From Microbacteriaceae bacterium (GTDB lineage Bacteria; Actinomycetota; Actinomycetes; Actinomycetales; Microbacteriaceae): 64,000 bases of DNA. The stretch covers positions 186,001 to 250,000 of the forward strand of contig JAODMT010000009.1 in NCBI GenBank assembly GCA_025464975.1. The letters run 5' to 3'. This document shows positions 35,764 through 44,619 of this stretch, piece by piece. A program made the position numbers and the translations under genes. Under the pieces are notes generated by a model. That model was given only the letters and a program-made list of their open reading frames with translations. It ran no database searches and was not told where the DNA came from. Each line of letters begins with the position of its first letter. Positions within the stretch are counted from its first letter, which is position 1.

Positions 35764-36492
35764 ATGACCCACCTTGCGCTCATCCCCTGGCTCGATCCGC
35801 ACCACCTCATCGAGGGCTTCGGGCCGTGGGCGATCCTCGGGGTGTGCCTCATCATTTTCGCCGAGACCGGTCTGCTCGTCGGGTTCCTGCTGCCGGGCGA
35901 CACCCTGCTCGTCATCACCGGACTCTTGAGCTTTGGACCCAGCCGTCTCATCCATGTCGACATCTGGTGGGTTGCCCTCGCGATCGGCTTCGCGGCGTTT
36001 CTCGGCGGCGAGGCCGGCTACTTGATCGGGCGAAAGGCGGGGCCGCGCATCTTCGAGCGCAAGGAGACCGGTCTGTTCAGCGTCGCCAATGTCAAACGAA
36101 CAAACGCGTTCTTCGAGCGGTTCGGCGGCTTCGCGGTGATCCTCGCGCGTTTCGTTCCGATAGTCCGCACCTTCGCGCCGATCGCCGCGGGTGTCGGGCA
36201 CATGAACTATAGAAAGTACTCGCTCTACAACATCATCGGCGCTGTCATCTGGGCGGCCGGGCTCACGATCGGCGGTTACCTGCTCGGGTATATCCCGCCG
36301 GTCGCCCACTTTGTTACCAACTACATCGACGTGATTCTGCTTGCCGCCGTTGTTGTCACCCTCATCCCGACGATCTACCACTACGTGCGATCTACCGTGA
36401 AGGCGCGGCGGGCGAATCGTGAGTCCAGCGGCGTGCCAACCGCCACCGAGGTAGCGCTTGATCCGAAGGTCTTCGACCAGAAGCTCGACTGA
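35764..36492 (+). CDS. DedA-family membrane protein
   Basis: A 242-residue membrane protein of the DedA/SNARE-associated family. Motifs are ETGLLVGFLLPGDTLLVITG near residue 35 and F-x-R-F-x-P-x-x-R as FGGFAVILARFVPIVRTF near 120, followed by GVGHMNYRKYSLYNIIGAVI. Members flip lipids such as undecaprenyl phosphate or phosphatidylethanolamine and support the membrane potential. It stands alone after the tRNA gene, with GGAG upstream. Confidence 0.92.
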   Translation: MTHLALIPWLDPHHLIEGFGPWAILGVCLIIFAETGLLVGFLLPGDTLLVITGLLSFGPSRLIHVDIWWVALAIGFAAFLGGEAGYLIGRKAGPRIFERKETGLFSVANVKRTNAFFERFGGFAVILARFVPIVRTFAPIAAGVGHMNYRKYSLYNIIGAVIWAAGLTIGGYLLGYIPPVAHFVTNYIDVILLAAVVVTLIPTIYHYVRSTVKARRANRESSGVPTATEVALDPKVFDQKLD

Positions 36493-36605
36493 ATCCCGCA
36501 CAGTTACACCGCCGGGAGTACGGCTCCTGCTTCAGGCGGATGGCGCACACTCAGGAACTCCGGAGGATGCTGGACTGGTCCCCCTCGATCAAGGAGCGTT
36601 TCAGC

Positions 36606-37301
36606 ATGCCCACCCCCATTCTCGCCGCACGCGACGTGAAAAAATCCTACGGCCGAGGGCAGAGTCGATTCGACGCGCTCAAGGGCGTCTCGCTCGAAAT
36701 CTTCGAGGGCGAGTCGCTCGCCATTGTCGGTAAGAGCGGCTCCGGCAAGTCCACTCTCATGCACCTCCTCGCCCTTCTCGACCGACCGACCGACGGGGCG
36801 ATCGAGCTGAACGGATCCGACGCGCTATTGCTACGCGGCCGCGCCCTCAACTCGACCCGCAACAAGACCTTCGGGTTCGTCTTTCAGCAGTTCTTTCTGA
36901 CCGGCGGCGCCTCGGTGCTCGACAACGTCATCCTCCCCCTCAAGATCTCCAGGGTGCGATCCCGCGAGCGCAAGCGGCGGGGCCTCGCCGCCCTCGCAGA
37001 GCTGGAATTGCGAGACAAGGCCGGCAACAGGGCAAGCGCTCTCTCCGGAGGGCAGAAACAACGAGCCGTGATTGCACGCGCACTGGTCAACAATCCGCGA
37101 ATCATCTTCGCCGACGAACCAACCGGAAACCTCGACAGCGCGACGGGCGCGGTCGTGGAAGACATCCTTTTCTCCCTCAATCGCGAGCAGGGCATCACAC
37201 TCATCGTCGTCACGCACGACGAAGACCTCGCCGCCCGCTGCGATCGCAGAATCTACATTCGCGACGGCCTCGTTGTTGAAACGGAGTCGCGCGCAGCATG
37301 A
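36606..37301 (+). CDS. ABC transporter ATP-binding protein, MacB/LolD type
   Basis: A 231-residue ATPase. It has Walker A (GKSGSGKSTLMH), Q-loop FQQFFLTGGASVL, signature LSGGQKQRAVIARAL, Walker B ([13 protein letters not shown]) and VVTHDEDLA. AAGGAG lies 9 bases before the ATG at 36606. It overlaps the permease gene by 4 bases (ATGA). The pair belongs to the mechanotransmission group that does extracytoplasmic work or exports lipoproteins, antibiotics or peptides. The substrate is unknown. Confidence 0.92.
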   Translation: MPTPILAARDVKKSYGRGQSRFDALKGVSLEIFEGESLAIVGKSGSGKSTLMHLLALLDRPTDGAIELNGSDALLLRGRALNSTRNKTFGFVFQQFFLTGGASVLDNVILPLKISRVRSRERKRRGLAALAELELRDKAGNRASALSGGQKQRAVIARALVNNPRIIFADEPTGNLDSATGAVVEDILFSLNREQGITLIVVTHDEDLAARCDRRIYIRDGLVVETESRAA

Positions 37302-38587
37302 GAACCATCGACGTGATCAGCACCGCCATTGGCAACAGTTTCCGCAGCAAGCTGCGCACCACCCTCACCGTGATCGCCATCTTCATCGGCGCGTTCACGC
37401 TCACGATTACCAATGGTCTCGGCACCGGAATCAACAACTACATCACGACGACGGTGGCCGCCATCGGAGCGCAGGATGTGCTGACCGTGACCAAGACCCA
37501 ACCAGACCAGTCGACCGGCCCGCACAAGTACGACCCCAACCAGATGGCAAGCACCAGCCCGGGAAGGCCCGGACAGACGGTCGAGGGGATGACTCCCGCC
37601 GACATCAGCACCATCGCAGGGGTCGCGGGCGTCGTCTCGGTGCAACCGACGCTCTCGATTTCGCCCGACTACGTCGAAGCCGGAACAGGCACCAAGTACT
37701 CGCTGAGCGCGAGCGGCGCCGTCCCCGGCCTCAAGCTGCAGCTCGCGGCCGGCGCTCAACCCAGCGCAACCTCGTCCGCGCCGCAGATCGTGCTTCCTGT
37801 CTCCTACGTGAAGGCACTCGGCTACTCGAGTGACCGTAGCGCGATCGGGTCGACGGTCAACATCGGCATCACGGACGCCACGCGCGCCGAGCACACCGTC
37901 GGCGCAACGGTCGTCGGCATCGCCGAGACCAGTCTTGGCGGCACGGGTGGCACGAGCACAGCCAACGAGGCGCTGGCGCAGAAACTGTATAACGCTCAGA
38001 GCATCGGCCTGAGCAGCAGCAGCAAGGACCGGTACTCCCAGGCCTCCGTGCGCTTCGACAAGTCCGCGACCCCTGCCGCGGTCACCCAGCTCAAAGCACG
38101 CCTCGCGACGGCCGGTTACGACGCCAAAACCGTCGCCGACCAGATCGGAACCTTCAAGACCGTCATCGACGCGATTGTGCTCGTACTGAACTCGTTCGCC
38201 GTCATCGCACTTCTCGCCGCGAGCTTCGGCATCGTAAACACGTTGCTCATGTCTGTGCAGGAGCGAACGCGAGAAATTGGCCTGATGAAGGCGATGGGGA
38301 TGGGCAGCGGTCGGGTGTTCGGCCTGTTCAGCTTCGAGGCCGTGTTCATAGGCTTCCTCGGGAGCGCAATCGGTGCCGGGATCGCCATTCTCGTCGGAAG
38401 CGGAATCAGCGCAGCACTTGCGAGTTCTGTTTTTTCGGGGCTACCCGGGCTCACACTTATCGCGTTCAGTCCCGGATCCATCGCCACGATCATCCTCGTG
38501 GTCATGGGCATCGCGTTCCTGGCCGGAACCCTGCCGGCCGCGAAGGCCGCGAAGCAAGACCCGATCGAGTCGCTGCGCTACGAGTGA
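37298..38587 (+). CDS. MacB/FtsX-type ABC permease
   Basis: A 429-residue permease. One N-terminal helix (LTVIAIFIGAFTLTITNGLG) is followed by a MacB-like extracellular domain (about residues 45-270) and three C-terminal helices. The coupling motif QERTREIGLMKAMGMGSGRV precedes helix 3, and the protein ends AKAAKQDPIESLRYE, a hallmark of the family. The extracellular domain is rich in Ala, Ser and Thr. Confidence 0.9.
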   Translation: MRTIDVISTAIGNSFRSKLRTTLTVIAIFIGAFTLTITNGLGTGINNYITTTVAAIGAQDVLTVTKTQPDQSTGPHKYDPNQMASTSPGRPGQTVEGMTPADISTIAGVAGVVSVQPTLSISPDYVEAGTGTKYSLSASGAVPGLKLQLAAGAQPSATSSAPQIVLPVSYVKALGYSSDRSAIGSTVNIGITDATRAEHTVGATVVGIAETSLGGTGGTSTANEALAQKLYNAQSIGLSSSSKDRYSQASVRFDKSATPAAVTQLKARLATAGYDAKTVADQIGTFKTVIDAIVLVLNSFAVIALLAASFGIVNTLLMSVQERTREIGLMKAMGMGSGRVFGLFSFEAVFIGFLGSAIGAGIAILVGSGISAALASSVFSGLPGLTLIAFSPGSIATIILVVMGIAFLAGTLPAAKAAKQDPIESLRYE

Positions 38588-39135
38588 GGGGTGGAGGTGC
38601 CGGCGGTCCGCTCCTCGAGGCGAACCATCGCGTCGTGGGCGGAACGCCGCACTTCCTTCTCCTCGTCGGTCAGCAGCGCCCTCAGCGCCTCGAGGTGACC
38701 GGAATCGCCAACCTCGCCGAGAGCTCGCGCCGCAGCACCGCGTACCCGAGCAACCTCGTCGGACAGGAGCTCGAGGAGCGCGTCCTGCTCCGGCAACGCC
38801 CGTACGAAGACCACTCGGGCACACATTTCACGTACCCGCCAGGCCTGGTCACGCAGGCCCCGGTGCACCGCCGGCGCCGCTGAATCGTCCCAGACAAAGG
38901 TGAGGGCACGCGCGCCCCACACCTCAGGCCAATACAGCGGCGGTGCACCATCCAGAACACCCTGAGCATGCCGTCCGCCGACGATGAGCAAGAACTCCTC
39001 CCCCTCGTTTCCACCCAGCAGAAGGGAGGCTGAGCGGTCGACGACTGCTCGTTCCCCGAGACGGGTGACGGCGGCCGCGATGCGGTCGCTCGGGGAATCA
39101 TCGATCTGGACTGGCACTGCGGATTCTGAAGTCAT
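38578..39135 (-). CDS. HEAT-repeat protein
   Basis: A 185-residue protein with no transmembrane segment. Its C-terminal half contains HEAT-type helices (LLELLSDEVARVRGAAARAL, then LEALRALLTDEEKEVRRSAH). The N-terminal half has an unrecognised domain with LLLGGNEGEEFLLIVGG. HEAT repeats usually make protein-protein contacts. The gene overlaps the ABC permease gene by 10 bases in convergent orientation. No function is assigned. Confidence 0.65.
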   Translation of the reverse strand: MTSESAVPVQIDDSPSDRIAAAVTRLGERAVVDRSASLLLGGNEGEEFLLIVGGRHAQGVLDGAPPLYWPEVWGARALTFVWDDSAAPAVHRGLRDQAWRVREMCARVVFVRALPEQDALLELLSDEVARVRGAAARALGEVGDSGHLEALRALLTDEEKEVRRSAHDAMVRLEERTAGTSTPHS

Positions 39136-39171
39136 GAGGCATCAACGCTACCGCGCCGGAACAGCCCCGCA

Positions 39172-39334
39172 AGTCGAGTAGCGAGTCTGTCCAGCGGGTC
39201 GAGTAGCGAGCCCGCGAGCGTATCGAGACCCATTCGCGGCACCCCGGTCTCGATACGCGGCCTCGCCCCTCGGTCGCTACTCGACCCACAGAACCCCACG
39301 CGGCCTCGTCCCTCGGTCGCTATTCGACCCACAG
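39172..39334. repeat. Palindromic intergenic repeat cluster (REP-like)
   Basis: This gap holds GTCGAGTAGCGAG at 39173 and again at 39198, the stem GGTCTCGATACG at 39246 facing CGTATCGAGACC at 39219-39230, and TCGCTACTCGACC at 39274 facing GGTCGAGTAGCGA. A 35-base unit (CGCGGCCTCGCCCCTCGGTC and on to CTACTCGACCCACAG) is repeated 44 bases later with few changes. The whole could fold into long hairpins. Similar palindromes are common between genes in Microbacteriaceae. It may also terminate the two flanking minus-strand genes. Confidence 0.7.
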
Positions 39335-39340
39335 CGGCGT

Positions 39341-40573
39341 TCACCCGAGGATCGTCAGCACGATTAGCGCGAGATTGAGCGCGACGACGAGCACGGCGAT
39401 CAGGGACAGAAGCAGACGAACCGGGCGACGGTTCGCATATTCACCCATGACCGTGCGGTCATTGGTCAGTCTCAGCAATGGGATCAGGGCAAAGGGGATG
39501 CCGAAGCTGAGGAACACCTGGCTGACAACGAGCGCCCAGGTCGGGTCGATCGCGAGCGCGAGGATAACGAGGGCGGGAATGAGCGTAACGATTCGGCGGA
39601 GGAAGACCGGATAACGTCGCTTGAGCAGGCCGGCCATGATCGTGGCTCCCGCATAGCTTCCGACGGAGGTGGAGGCGAGGCCGGACGCGAGCAACCCGAT
39701 GGCGAAGGCGAGGGCGATGCCTGAACCGAGGTCGGCCCGGATCGCGGCATGGGCGTTGATGATGCTGTCCGTGTTGCCGACTCCCCTCAGGTTTACGGCG
39801 GCGAGCAGAAGCATCCCGATGTTGACGACTCCTGCAATGCCGAGGGCGATTGCGACGTCCCACTTCGTGGCCCGAAGGAGACGCTTGCGCCGCAACGCCG
39901 TCTCACCGCGGCCGTGTCGGTCTCGCACAAGGGCGGAGTGGACATAGATCGCGTGCGGCATCACAGTGGCGCCGAGCATGCTCGCCGCGAGCAGAACGGA
40001 GCCGGTCCCCTCGAATCGTGGAACGAGGCCGGCGACGACCGCGGCGCCGTCCGGTGGTGTGACGAACAACCCAGCAAGGAAGCCGATGGCGATGATCGCG
40101 AGCAGACCGATGATCACCGACTCGAACGGCCGTTGACCGTATCGGGACTGGAGGGCGAGGAGCCCCATCGATACCGCCCCGACTATGAGTCCGCCGAAAA
40201 CGAGCGGAAGCCCGAACAGCAGGTTGAGGGCTATTGCACCGCCGATGACCTCGGCGAGGTCGGTTGCGGCGGCCACCAGTTCCGCCTGCACCCAGAACAG
40301 CCGCCGGCTCGTCGGTTTCAGCCGGTCGCCGAGCAATTCCGGCATTGTTCGACCGCTGACCAGCCCAAGTTTTGCCGACTGGTACTGGATGAACGCCGCC
40401 ATGAGGTTGGCGGCAACGAGCACCCACACGAGCAGGTAGCCGTATCGTGCGCCGCCCGTGAGATTCGCGGCAACGTTCCCCGGGTCGACGTAGGCGATAG
40501 CCGCGACGAAGGCCGGGCCGAGCAGGACGAGCCCTCTCGCGACCGGGCGAACGGTGCCAACCGTTTTCGTCAC
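39341..40573 (-). CDS. mntH: Nramp-family divalent metal transporter
   Basis: A 410-residue membrane protein with about eleven hydrophobic segments. The metal-binding motif of helix 1 is AYVDPGNVAANL (DPGN) and that of helix 6 is ATVMPHAIYVHSALV (MPH). These residues coordinate Mn2+ or Fe2+ in the family. It is proton-coupled import by analogy. The GTG start at 40573 is next to an AT-richer stretch. The rdgB stop is 30 bases upstream. Confidence 0.92.
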   Translation of the reverse strand: MTKTVGTVRPVARGLVLLGPAFVAAIAYVDPGNVAANLTGGARYGYLLVWVLVAANLMAAFIQYQSAKLGLVSGRTMPELLGDRLKPTSRRLFWVQAELVAAATDLAEVIGGAIALNLLFGLPLVFGGLIVGAVSMGLLALQSRYGQRPFESVIIGLLAIIAIGFLAGLFVTPPDGAAVVAGLVPRFEGTGSVLLAASMLGATVMPHAIYVHSALVRDRHGRGETALRRKRLLRATKWDVAIALGIAGVVNIGMLLLAAVNLRGVGNTDSIINAHAAIRADLGSGIALAFAIGLLASGLASTSVGSYAGATIMAGLLKRRYPVFLRRIVTLIPALVILALAIDPTWALVVSQVFLSFGIPFALIPLLRLTNDRTVMGEYANRRPVRLLLSLIAVLVVALNLALIVLTILG

Positions 40574-40602
40574 ATCCGAATCCTAAAGCGCGCCCGACGT
40601 TC

Positions 40603-41205
40603 TTAGGAGTTTTTGCCAAGCAGCTCCGCGCGTGCCAGGGGCATGAGCGCCCCGAACGCAAGCGAGCGATGACTGATCGCGTTCTTCTCGTCCGGCGTCA
40701 GTTCTGCGGCGGAGACGTCGAGTCCCGCGGGTTGGAACACCGGATCGTATCCGAATCCGCCGACCCCGGCGGGTTCGGTGAGCACGCTACCCGGCCAGAC
40801 GCCGAGCCGAACGTGCTCGCGGCCGCCGGGCACAACGAGGGCCGCAGCGCAGACGAACTCCGCGCGCCGATCAAGTTCGCCGGCCAGATTGTGCAGCAAC
40901 AATCGCAGGTTGTCGGCGTCGTCGCGGGTCCCGGCGTACCGAGCAGAGTGGATGCCGGGGGTGCCTCCGAGGGCGGCAGCACTTATTCCCGAGTCGTCCG
41001 CAATCGCGGCCAGCCCGGTGTGCGCCGACGCGGCCCTCGCCTTTATCAGGGCGTTTTCTTCGAAGGTCGAGCCATCTTCGACCGGTTCCGGACCGTCGTA
41101 GGCGAGGAGTTCGATGCCGTCCAGCCGTGAACCGAGGATGCGACGAAGCTCGGTCACCTTGTGCGCGTTGTGCGTCGCGAGCACCAGCGGCACTGGCGGG
41201 GTCAT
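40603..41205 (-). CDS. rdgB: XTP/dITP pyrophosphatase (RdgB/HAM1)
   Basis: A 200-residue house-cleaning NTPase that removes inosine and xanthosine triphosphates. Motifs are [18 protein letters not shown] at the N-terminus, [33 protein letters not shown] and [11 protein letters not shown], with the C-terminal K-N-A-I-S-H-R (residues [10 protein letters not shown]). Its start overlaps the rph stop by 4 bases, forming the usual actinobacterial rph-rdgB pair. Confidence 0.95.
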   Translation of the reverse strand: MTPPVPLVLATHNAHKVTELRRILGSRLDGIELLAYDGPEPVEDGSTFEENALIKARAASAHTGLAAIADDSGISAAALGGTPGIHSARYAGTRDDADNLRLLLHNLAGELDRRAEFVCAAALVVPGGREHVRLGVWPGSVLTEPAGVGGFGYDPVFQPAGLDVSAAELTPDEKNAISHRSLAFGALMPLARAELLGKNS

Positions 41206-41945
41206 CCGCCCAGGCTCTCGACCTGCAGTTTGGTGAGGTCGGCCGCACCGCCGAGGGCGAGATCGAGCAGCGAGTCGAGTTCGGCCCGATCGAAGGGTGC
41301 CCCCTCTGCCGTTCCCTGCACCTCAACGAACAGGCCACGGCCGGTGGCGACGACATTCATGTCGGTCTCAGCGCGAACGTCCTCGGTGTACGCAAGGTCG
41401 AGCATCGGCACGCCGTCGATGATGCCGACCGAGACCGCCGACACGCTGTCGATGAGCGGCTTGGCGTTCTGCCCGATGAATTTCTTGCGGCGACCCCACT
41501 CGATCGCATCGGCGAGCGCCACGTACGCCCCGGTGATGGCGGCGGTACGGGTACCCCCGTCGGCCTGGAGCACGTCGCAGTCCAGCACAATTGTGTTCTC
41601 GCCGAGCGACTTGGTGTCAACGACCGCGCGGAGGCTGCGCCCAATCAGTCGGGAGATTTCGTGCGTTCGTCCGCCGATCCTGCCCTTGACCGATTCGCGA
41701 TCCATTCGGTCGTTGGTCGACCGAGGAAGCATCGAGTACTCGGCAGTCACCCAGCCCTTGCCCTTGCCTGCCATCCAGCGCGGAACGCCGTTGGTGAAGG
41801 ATGCGGTGCAAAGCACCTTGGTCCGGCCGAACGAGATGAGCGCCGAGCCTTCGGCCTGGTCGCTCCAACCCCGCTCGATCGTGACCGGCCGCAGCTGGTC
41901 AAGTTCGCGGCCGTCTCTGCGGGGTCCGGTTGTGGTGTCGCTCAT
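41202..41945 (-). CDS. rph: Ribonuclease PH
   Basis: A 247-residue phosphate-dependent 3'-5' exoribonuclease that trims tRNA 3' ends. Motifs are [46 protein letters not shown] and [18 protein letters not shown]. It overlaps murI by 4 bases upstream and rdgB by 4 bases downstream. Confidence 0.96.
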   Translation of the reverse strand: MSDTTTGPRRDGRELDQLRPVTIERGWSDQAEGSALISFGRTKVLCTASFTNGVPRWMAGKGKGWVTAEYSMLPRSTNDRMDRESVKGRIGGRTHEISRLIGRSLRAVVDTKSLGENTIVLDCDVLQADGGTRTAAITGAYVALADAIEWGRRKKFIGQNAKPLIDSVSAVSVGIIDGVPMLDLAYTEDVRAETDMNVVATGRGLFVEVQGTAEGAPFDRAELDSLLDLALGGAADLTKLQVESLGG

Positions 41946-42796
41946 GCGGTCAGGTCCTGTTCAGTGAGAGTCGGCAGATAGAGCGCGCCGGTTTCGACTA
42001 GCTCGACGGTGGAAATATCCGGCCCGAGGAAGCGGCGGACGAGGCCGGTGAACTCGGCCTTCGACCCTCCCGTCGCCTCGAAGACGTAGGTTGGCGGAAT
42101 CGTCGCGCCATGCTCGATCCCGTGCTTCACCAGCGTGCGGTAGACGTCGAACGCCGTCTCCTCGGCGCTCGAGACGAGGGTGACCTCCTCGCCGATCACG
42201 TACTGGATGGCGGCGGACATCAGCGGGTAATGGGTGCAGCCGAGCACGAGCGTGTCGATGTCCGCGGCCCTGAGCGGCGCGAGATAACTCTCCGCTACCG
42301 CGAACAGATCCGGCCCGCTCGTGACGCCGGCCTCGACGAATTCGACGAACCGCGGACATGATCCGGTGAAAATGGACAGCTGCGGCGCCGCGGCGAAGGC
42401 GTCCTCGTAGGCGTTCGACGAGATGGTGCCGACTGTTCCGATGACGCCGACCCGACCGTTGCGAGTCTGGCGCACAGCCGCGCGGACCGCAGGCTGGATG
42501 ACCTCGATGACGGGAATGCCGAGGGCCGTCGTGTAGCGCTCCCTCGCGTCTCTCAGCGTGGCGGACGACGCGGTGTTGCAGGCGATGACGAGCATCTTGA
42601 CACCCTGCGCCACGAGATCATCGAGCACCTCGAGTGTGTACCGGCGCACATCCGCGATGGGCTTCGGACCGTACGGTGAGTGCGCGGTGTCCCCGACGTA
42701 CAGGATGGATTCGTTTGGCAACTGGTCGATTACCGCCCGTGCGACGGTGAGCCCGCCGACACCTGAGTCGAAGATTCCGATCGGCGCGTCATTCAC
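41942..42796 (-). CDS. murI: Glutamate racemase
   Basis: A 284-residue enzyme that makes D-glutamate for peptidoglycan. [17 protein letters not shown] opens the protein, and the two catalytic cysteines are in VIACNTASS and [10 protein letters not shown] chose the GTG at 42796 because it starts the family at its normal position; the frame stays open for 58 more codons of unrelated sequence. It is the first gene of murI-rph-rdgB, with an overlap of 4 bases to rph. Confidence 0.94.
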   Translation of the reverse strand: MNDAPIGIFDSGVGGLTVARAVIDQLPNESILYVGDTAHSPYGPKPIADVRRYTLEVLDDLVAQGVKMLVIACNTASSATLRDARERYTTALGIPVIEVIQPAVRAAVRQTRNGRVGVIGTVGTISSNAYEDAFAAAPQLSIFTGSCPRFVEFVEAGVTSGPDLFAVAESYLAPLRAADIDTLVLGCTHYPLMSAAIQYVIGEEVTLVSSAEETAFDVYRTLVKHGIEHGATIPPTYVFEATGGSKAEFTGLVRRFLGPDISTVELVETGALYLPTLTEQDLTA

Positions 42797-42860
42797 GAAG
42801 GTCGAGTTTAGTGCTCGGCCGCCGGGAGACGGCGACCGAAAACCCTTCTCCCGGCGCCCC

Positions 42861-42913
42861 AGGGGACACGAATCGCTCCTCCCGACGCCCACGAACGTGC
42901 AAATGTGTCCCCT
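42861..42913. repeat. Inverted repeat between murI and pncB
   Basis: AGGGGACAC (42861-42869) and GTGTCCCCT (42905-42913) are perfect inverted copies 35 bases apart. They lie in the divergent region, about 80 bases before the pncB start. It could be an operator or a hairpin. Confidence 0.5.
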
Positions 42914-42995
42914 AATGGGCGGGGTCCTGATTGCCGTTGATCCGGGAGCTCCCAAGCCGTCCGTGTGCACAGACGACGCTGGCTAGGCTGGTCGG

Positions 42996-44300
42996 GTGAC
43001 CAGCGCCGCATCGTCCCTACTCACAGACCGCTACGAGCTCACGATGCTGGATGCCGCGATCCGCGCGGGCACGCACGACCGCGAGTGCGTATTCGAGGTC
43101 TTCGCGCGGAGCCTCCCCGGCGGCCGTCGCTATGGGGTCGTAGCCGGCACCGGCCGACTCCTCGACCTCATCACCGACTTCCGATTCACGGATTTCGAAC
43201 TGGAGTGGCTGAAAGACAACGCGGTGGTCTTCGACGAGGCGGTCGACTGGTTGGCCAATTACCGCTTTTCCGGAAACATCTCCGGCTATCGGGAGGGCGA
43301 GGTCTACTTTCCAGGCTCACCGGTACTCGTCGTCGATGGCACGTTCGCCGAGGCCGTGATTCTCGAGACCCTCGTGCTCAGCGTGCTCAATTACGACTCC
43401 GCGGTGGCGAGCGCAGCCGCTCGAATGGTGTCCGCGGCGAGCGGTCGCCCGGTCGCGGAAATGGGGTCCCGTCGGACGAATGAGTGGGGCGCGGTCGCCG
43501 CCGCTCGGGCGGCCTTCATCGCGGGGTTTGCCGCGACAAGCAACCTGGAGGCCGGTCGCAGCTGGGGTGTCCCGACCATGGGCACGGCCGCGCATTCCTT
43601 CACGCTCCTTCACGACTCGGAGGAAGAAGCCTTTCGCGCGCAGGTTGATGCGCTCGGGTCCGGGACTACCCTGCTCGTCGACACCTACGACGTTCCGACC
43701 GCTGTTGCACTCGCGGTCAAAGTGGCGGGAACCACCCTTGGCGCCGTTCGGATCGACAGCGGCGACCTCCCCGACCAGGTCGCCGCCGTGCGGCGCCAGC
43801 TCGACGACCTCGGGGCCGTCAACACCAAGATCACAGTCACCAATGACCTCGACGAGTTCACCATCGCGGCGCTGCGGGCCGCACCGGTGGACTCTTACGG
43901 CGTCGGGACCTCCGTGGTCACCGGCTCCCGATCCCCCGCGGCCGGCTTCGTCTACAAGCTGGTCGCCCGACGGGACGACGAGGGCAACTGGCTCTCCGTC
44001 GCCAAGACATCGGCGCAAAAGGAGACGGTCGGCGGCCGCAAATTCCCGGTCCGCGAATTGACAGCCGACGGGAGGGCCAGCGCCGAGCTGATCCACCTCC
44101 GCGAACCGGAGGCGACGACCGCCGGTCACCGTCCGTTGCTCGTGCCGCTTGTCGTCGACGGCGTTCCCATTGAACGCTTTCGCGGGCGCGCCGGGACCGA
44201 GTTGGCGCGCACCCACCGGGCGTCGGCCATTGCCGAACTACCGCTTGAGGCGTTTCGCCTCGGCCGGGGCGAACCGGTCATTCCCACCCGGTTCGAGTGA
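42996..44300 (+). CDS. pncB: Nicotinate phosphoribosyltransferase
   Basis: A 434-residue NAD-salvage enzyme that joins nicotinate to PRPP. LLTDRYELTMLDAAI starts the protein, GSRRTNEWGAVAAARAAFIA and GTAAHSFTLLHDSEEEAF follow, and LVDTYDVPTAV and VRIDSGDL belong to the phosphate-binding barrel. The GTG start lies about 200 bases from murI on the opposite strand. It is convergent with the DUF3039 gene. Confidence 0.94.
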   Translation: MTSAASSLLTDRYELTMLDAAIRAGTHDRECVFEVFARSLPGGRRYGVVAGTGRLLDLITDFRFTDFELEWLKDNAVVFDEAVDWLANYRFSGNISGYREGEVYFPGSPVLVVDGTFAEAVILETLVLSVLNYDSAVASAAARMVSAASGRPVAEMGSRRTNEWGAVAAARAAFIAGFAATSNLEAGRSWGVPTMGTAAHSFTLLHDSEEEAFRAQVDALGSGTTLLVDTYDVPTAVALAVKVAGTTLGAVRIDSGDLPDQVAAVRRQLDDLGAVNTKITVTNDLDEFTIAALRAAPVDSYGVGTSVVTGSRSPAAGFVYKLVARRDDEGNWLSVAKTSAQKETVGGRKFPVRELTADGRASAELIHLREPEATTAGHRPLLVPLVVDGVPIERFRGRAGTELARTHRASAIAELPLEAFRLGRGEPVIPTRFE

Positions 44301-44328
44301 GGCCCCCGGATGATCTCGCTACGACCCG

Positions 44329-44592
44329 CTATTTCTTGAACGAGTCGTAGATTTCCTTACAGGTGGGGCAGACCGGGAACTTTTCCGGGTCGCGCCCTGG
44401 CGTCCATACCTTGCCGCACAGCGCGATCACGGGCTTGCCACTCAACGCCGACTGCAGAATCTTTTCCTTCTGCACGTAGTGCGAGAACCGCTCGTGGTCG
44501 CCCTCTTCGATTTGCTCCTGGTTGAGAAGCTCCTCGAGCTCCCGGTCCAGGGTGTCCGTACCGCCGCCGCCCTGCTTTGTGTCGCCGCTCAT
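44329..44592 (-). CDS. DUF3039 zinc-ribbon-like protein
   Basis: An 87-residue protein of the DUF3039 family, which is widely conserved in Actinobacteria. VIALCGKVWTPGRDPEKFPV followed by CPTCKEIYDSF gives three cysteines of a likely small zinc site. The N-terminus is acidic (ELEELLNQEQIEEGDHERF). Function is unknown. The ATG is followed closely upstream by the ABC permease stop, 27 bases away. Confidence 0.85.
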   Translation of the reverse strand: MSGDTKQGGGGTDTLDRELEELLNQEQIEEGDHERFSHYVQKEKILQSALSGKPVIALCGKVWTPGRDPEKFPVCPTCKEIYDSFKK

Positions 44593-44619
44593 GCGACCAT
44601 TTTAGATCGTCGCGCGCGA

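Noticed and set aside
42797-42970. Extended MurI N-terminus
   Set aside because: The 58 extra codons have no similarity to the family and overlap the inverted repeat region; the GTG at 42796 fits.
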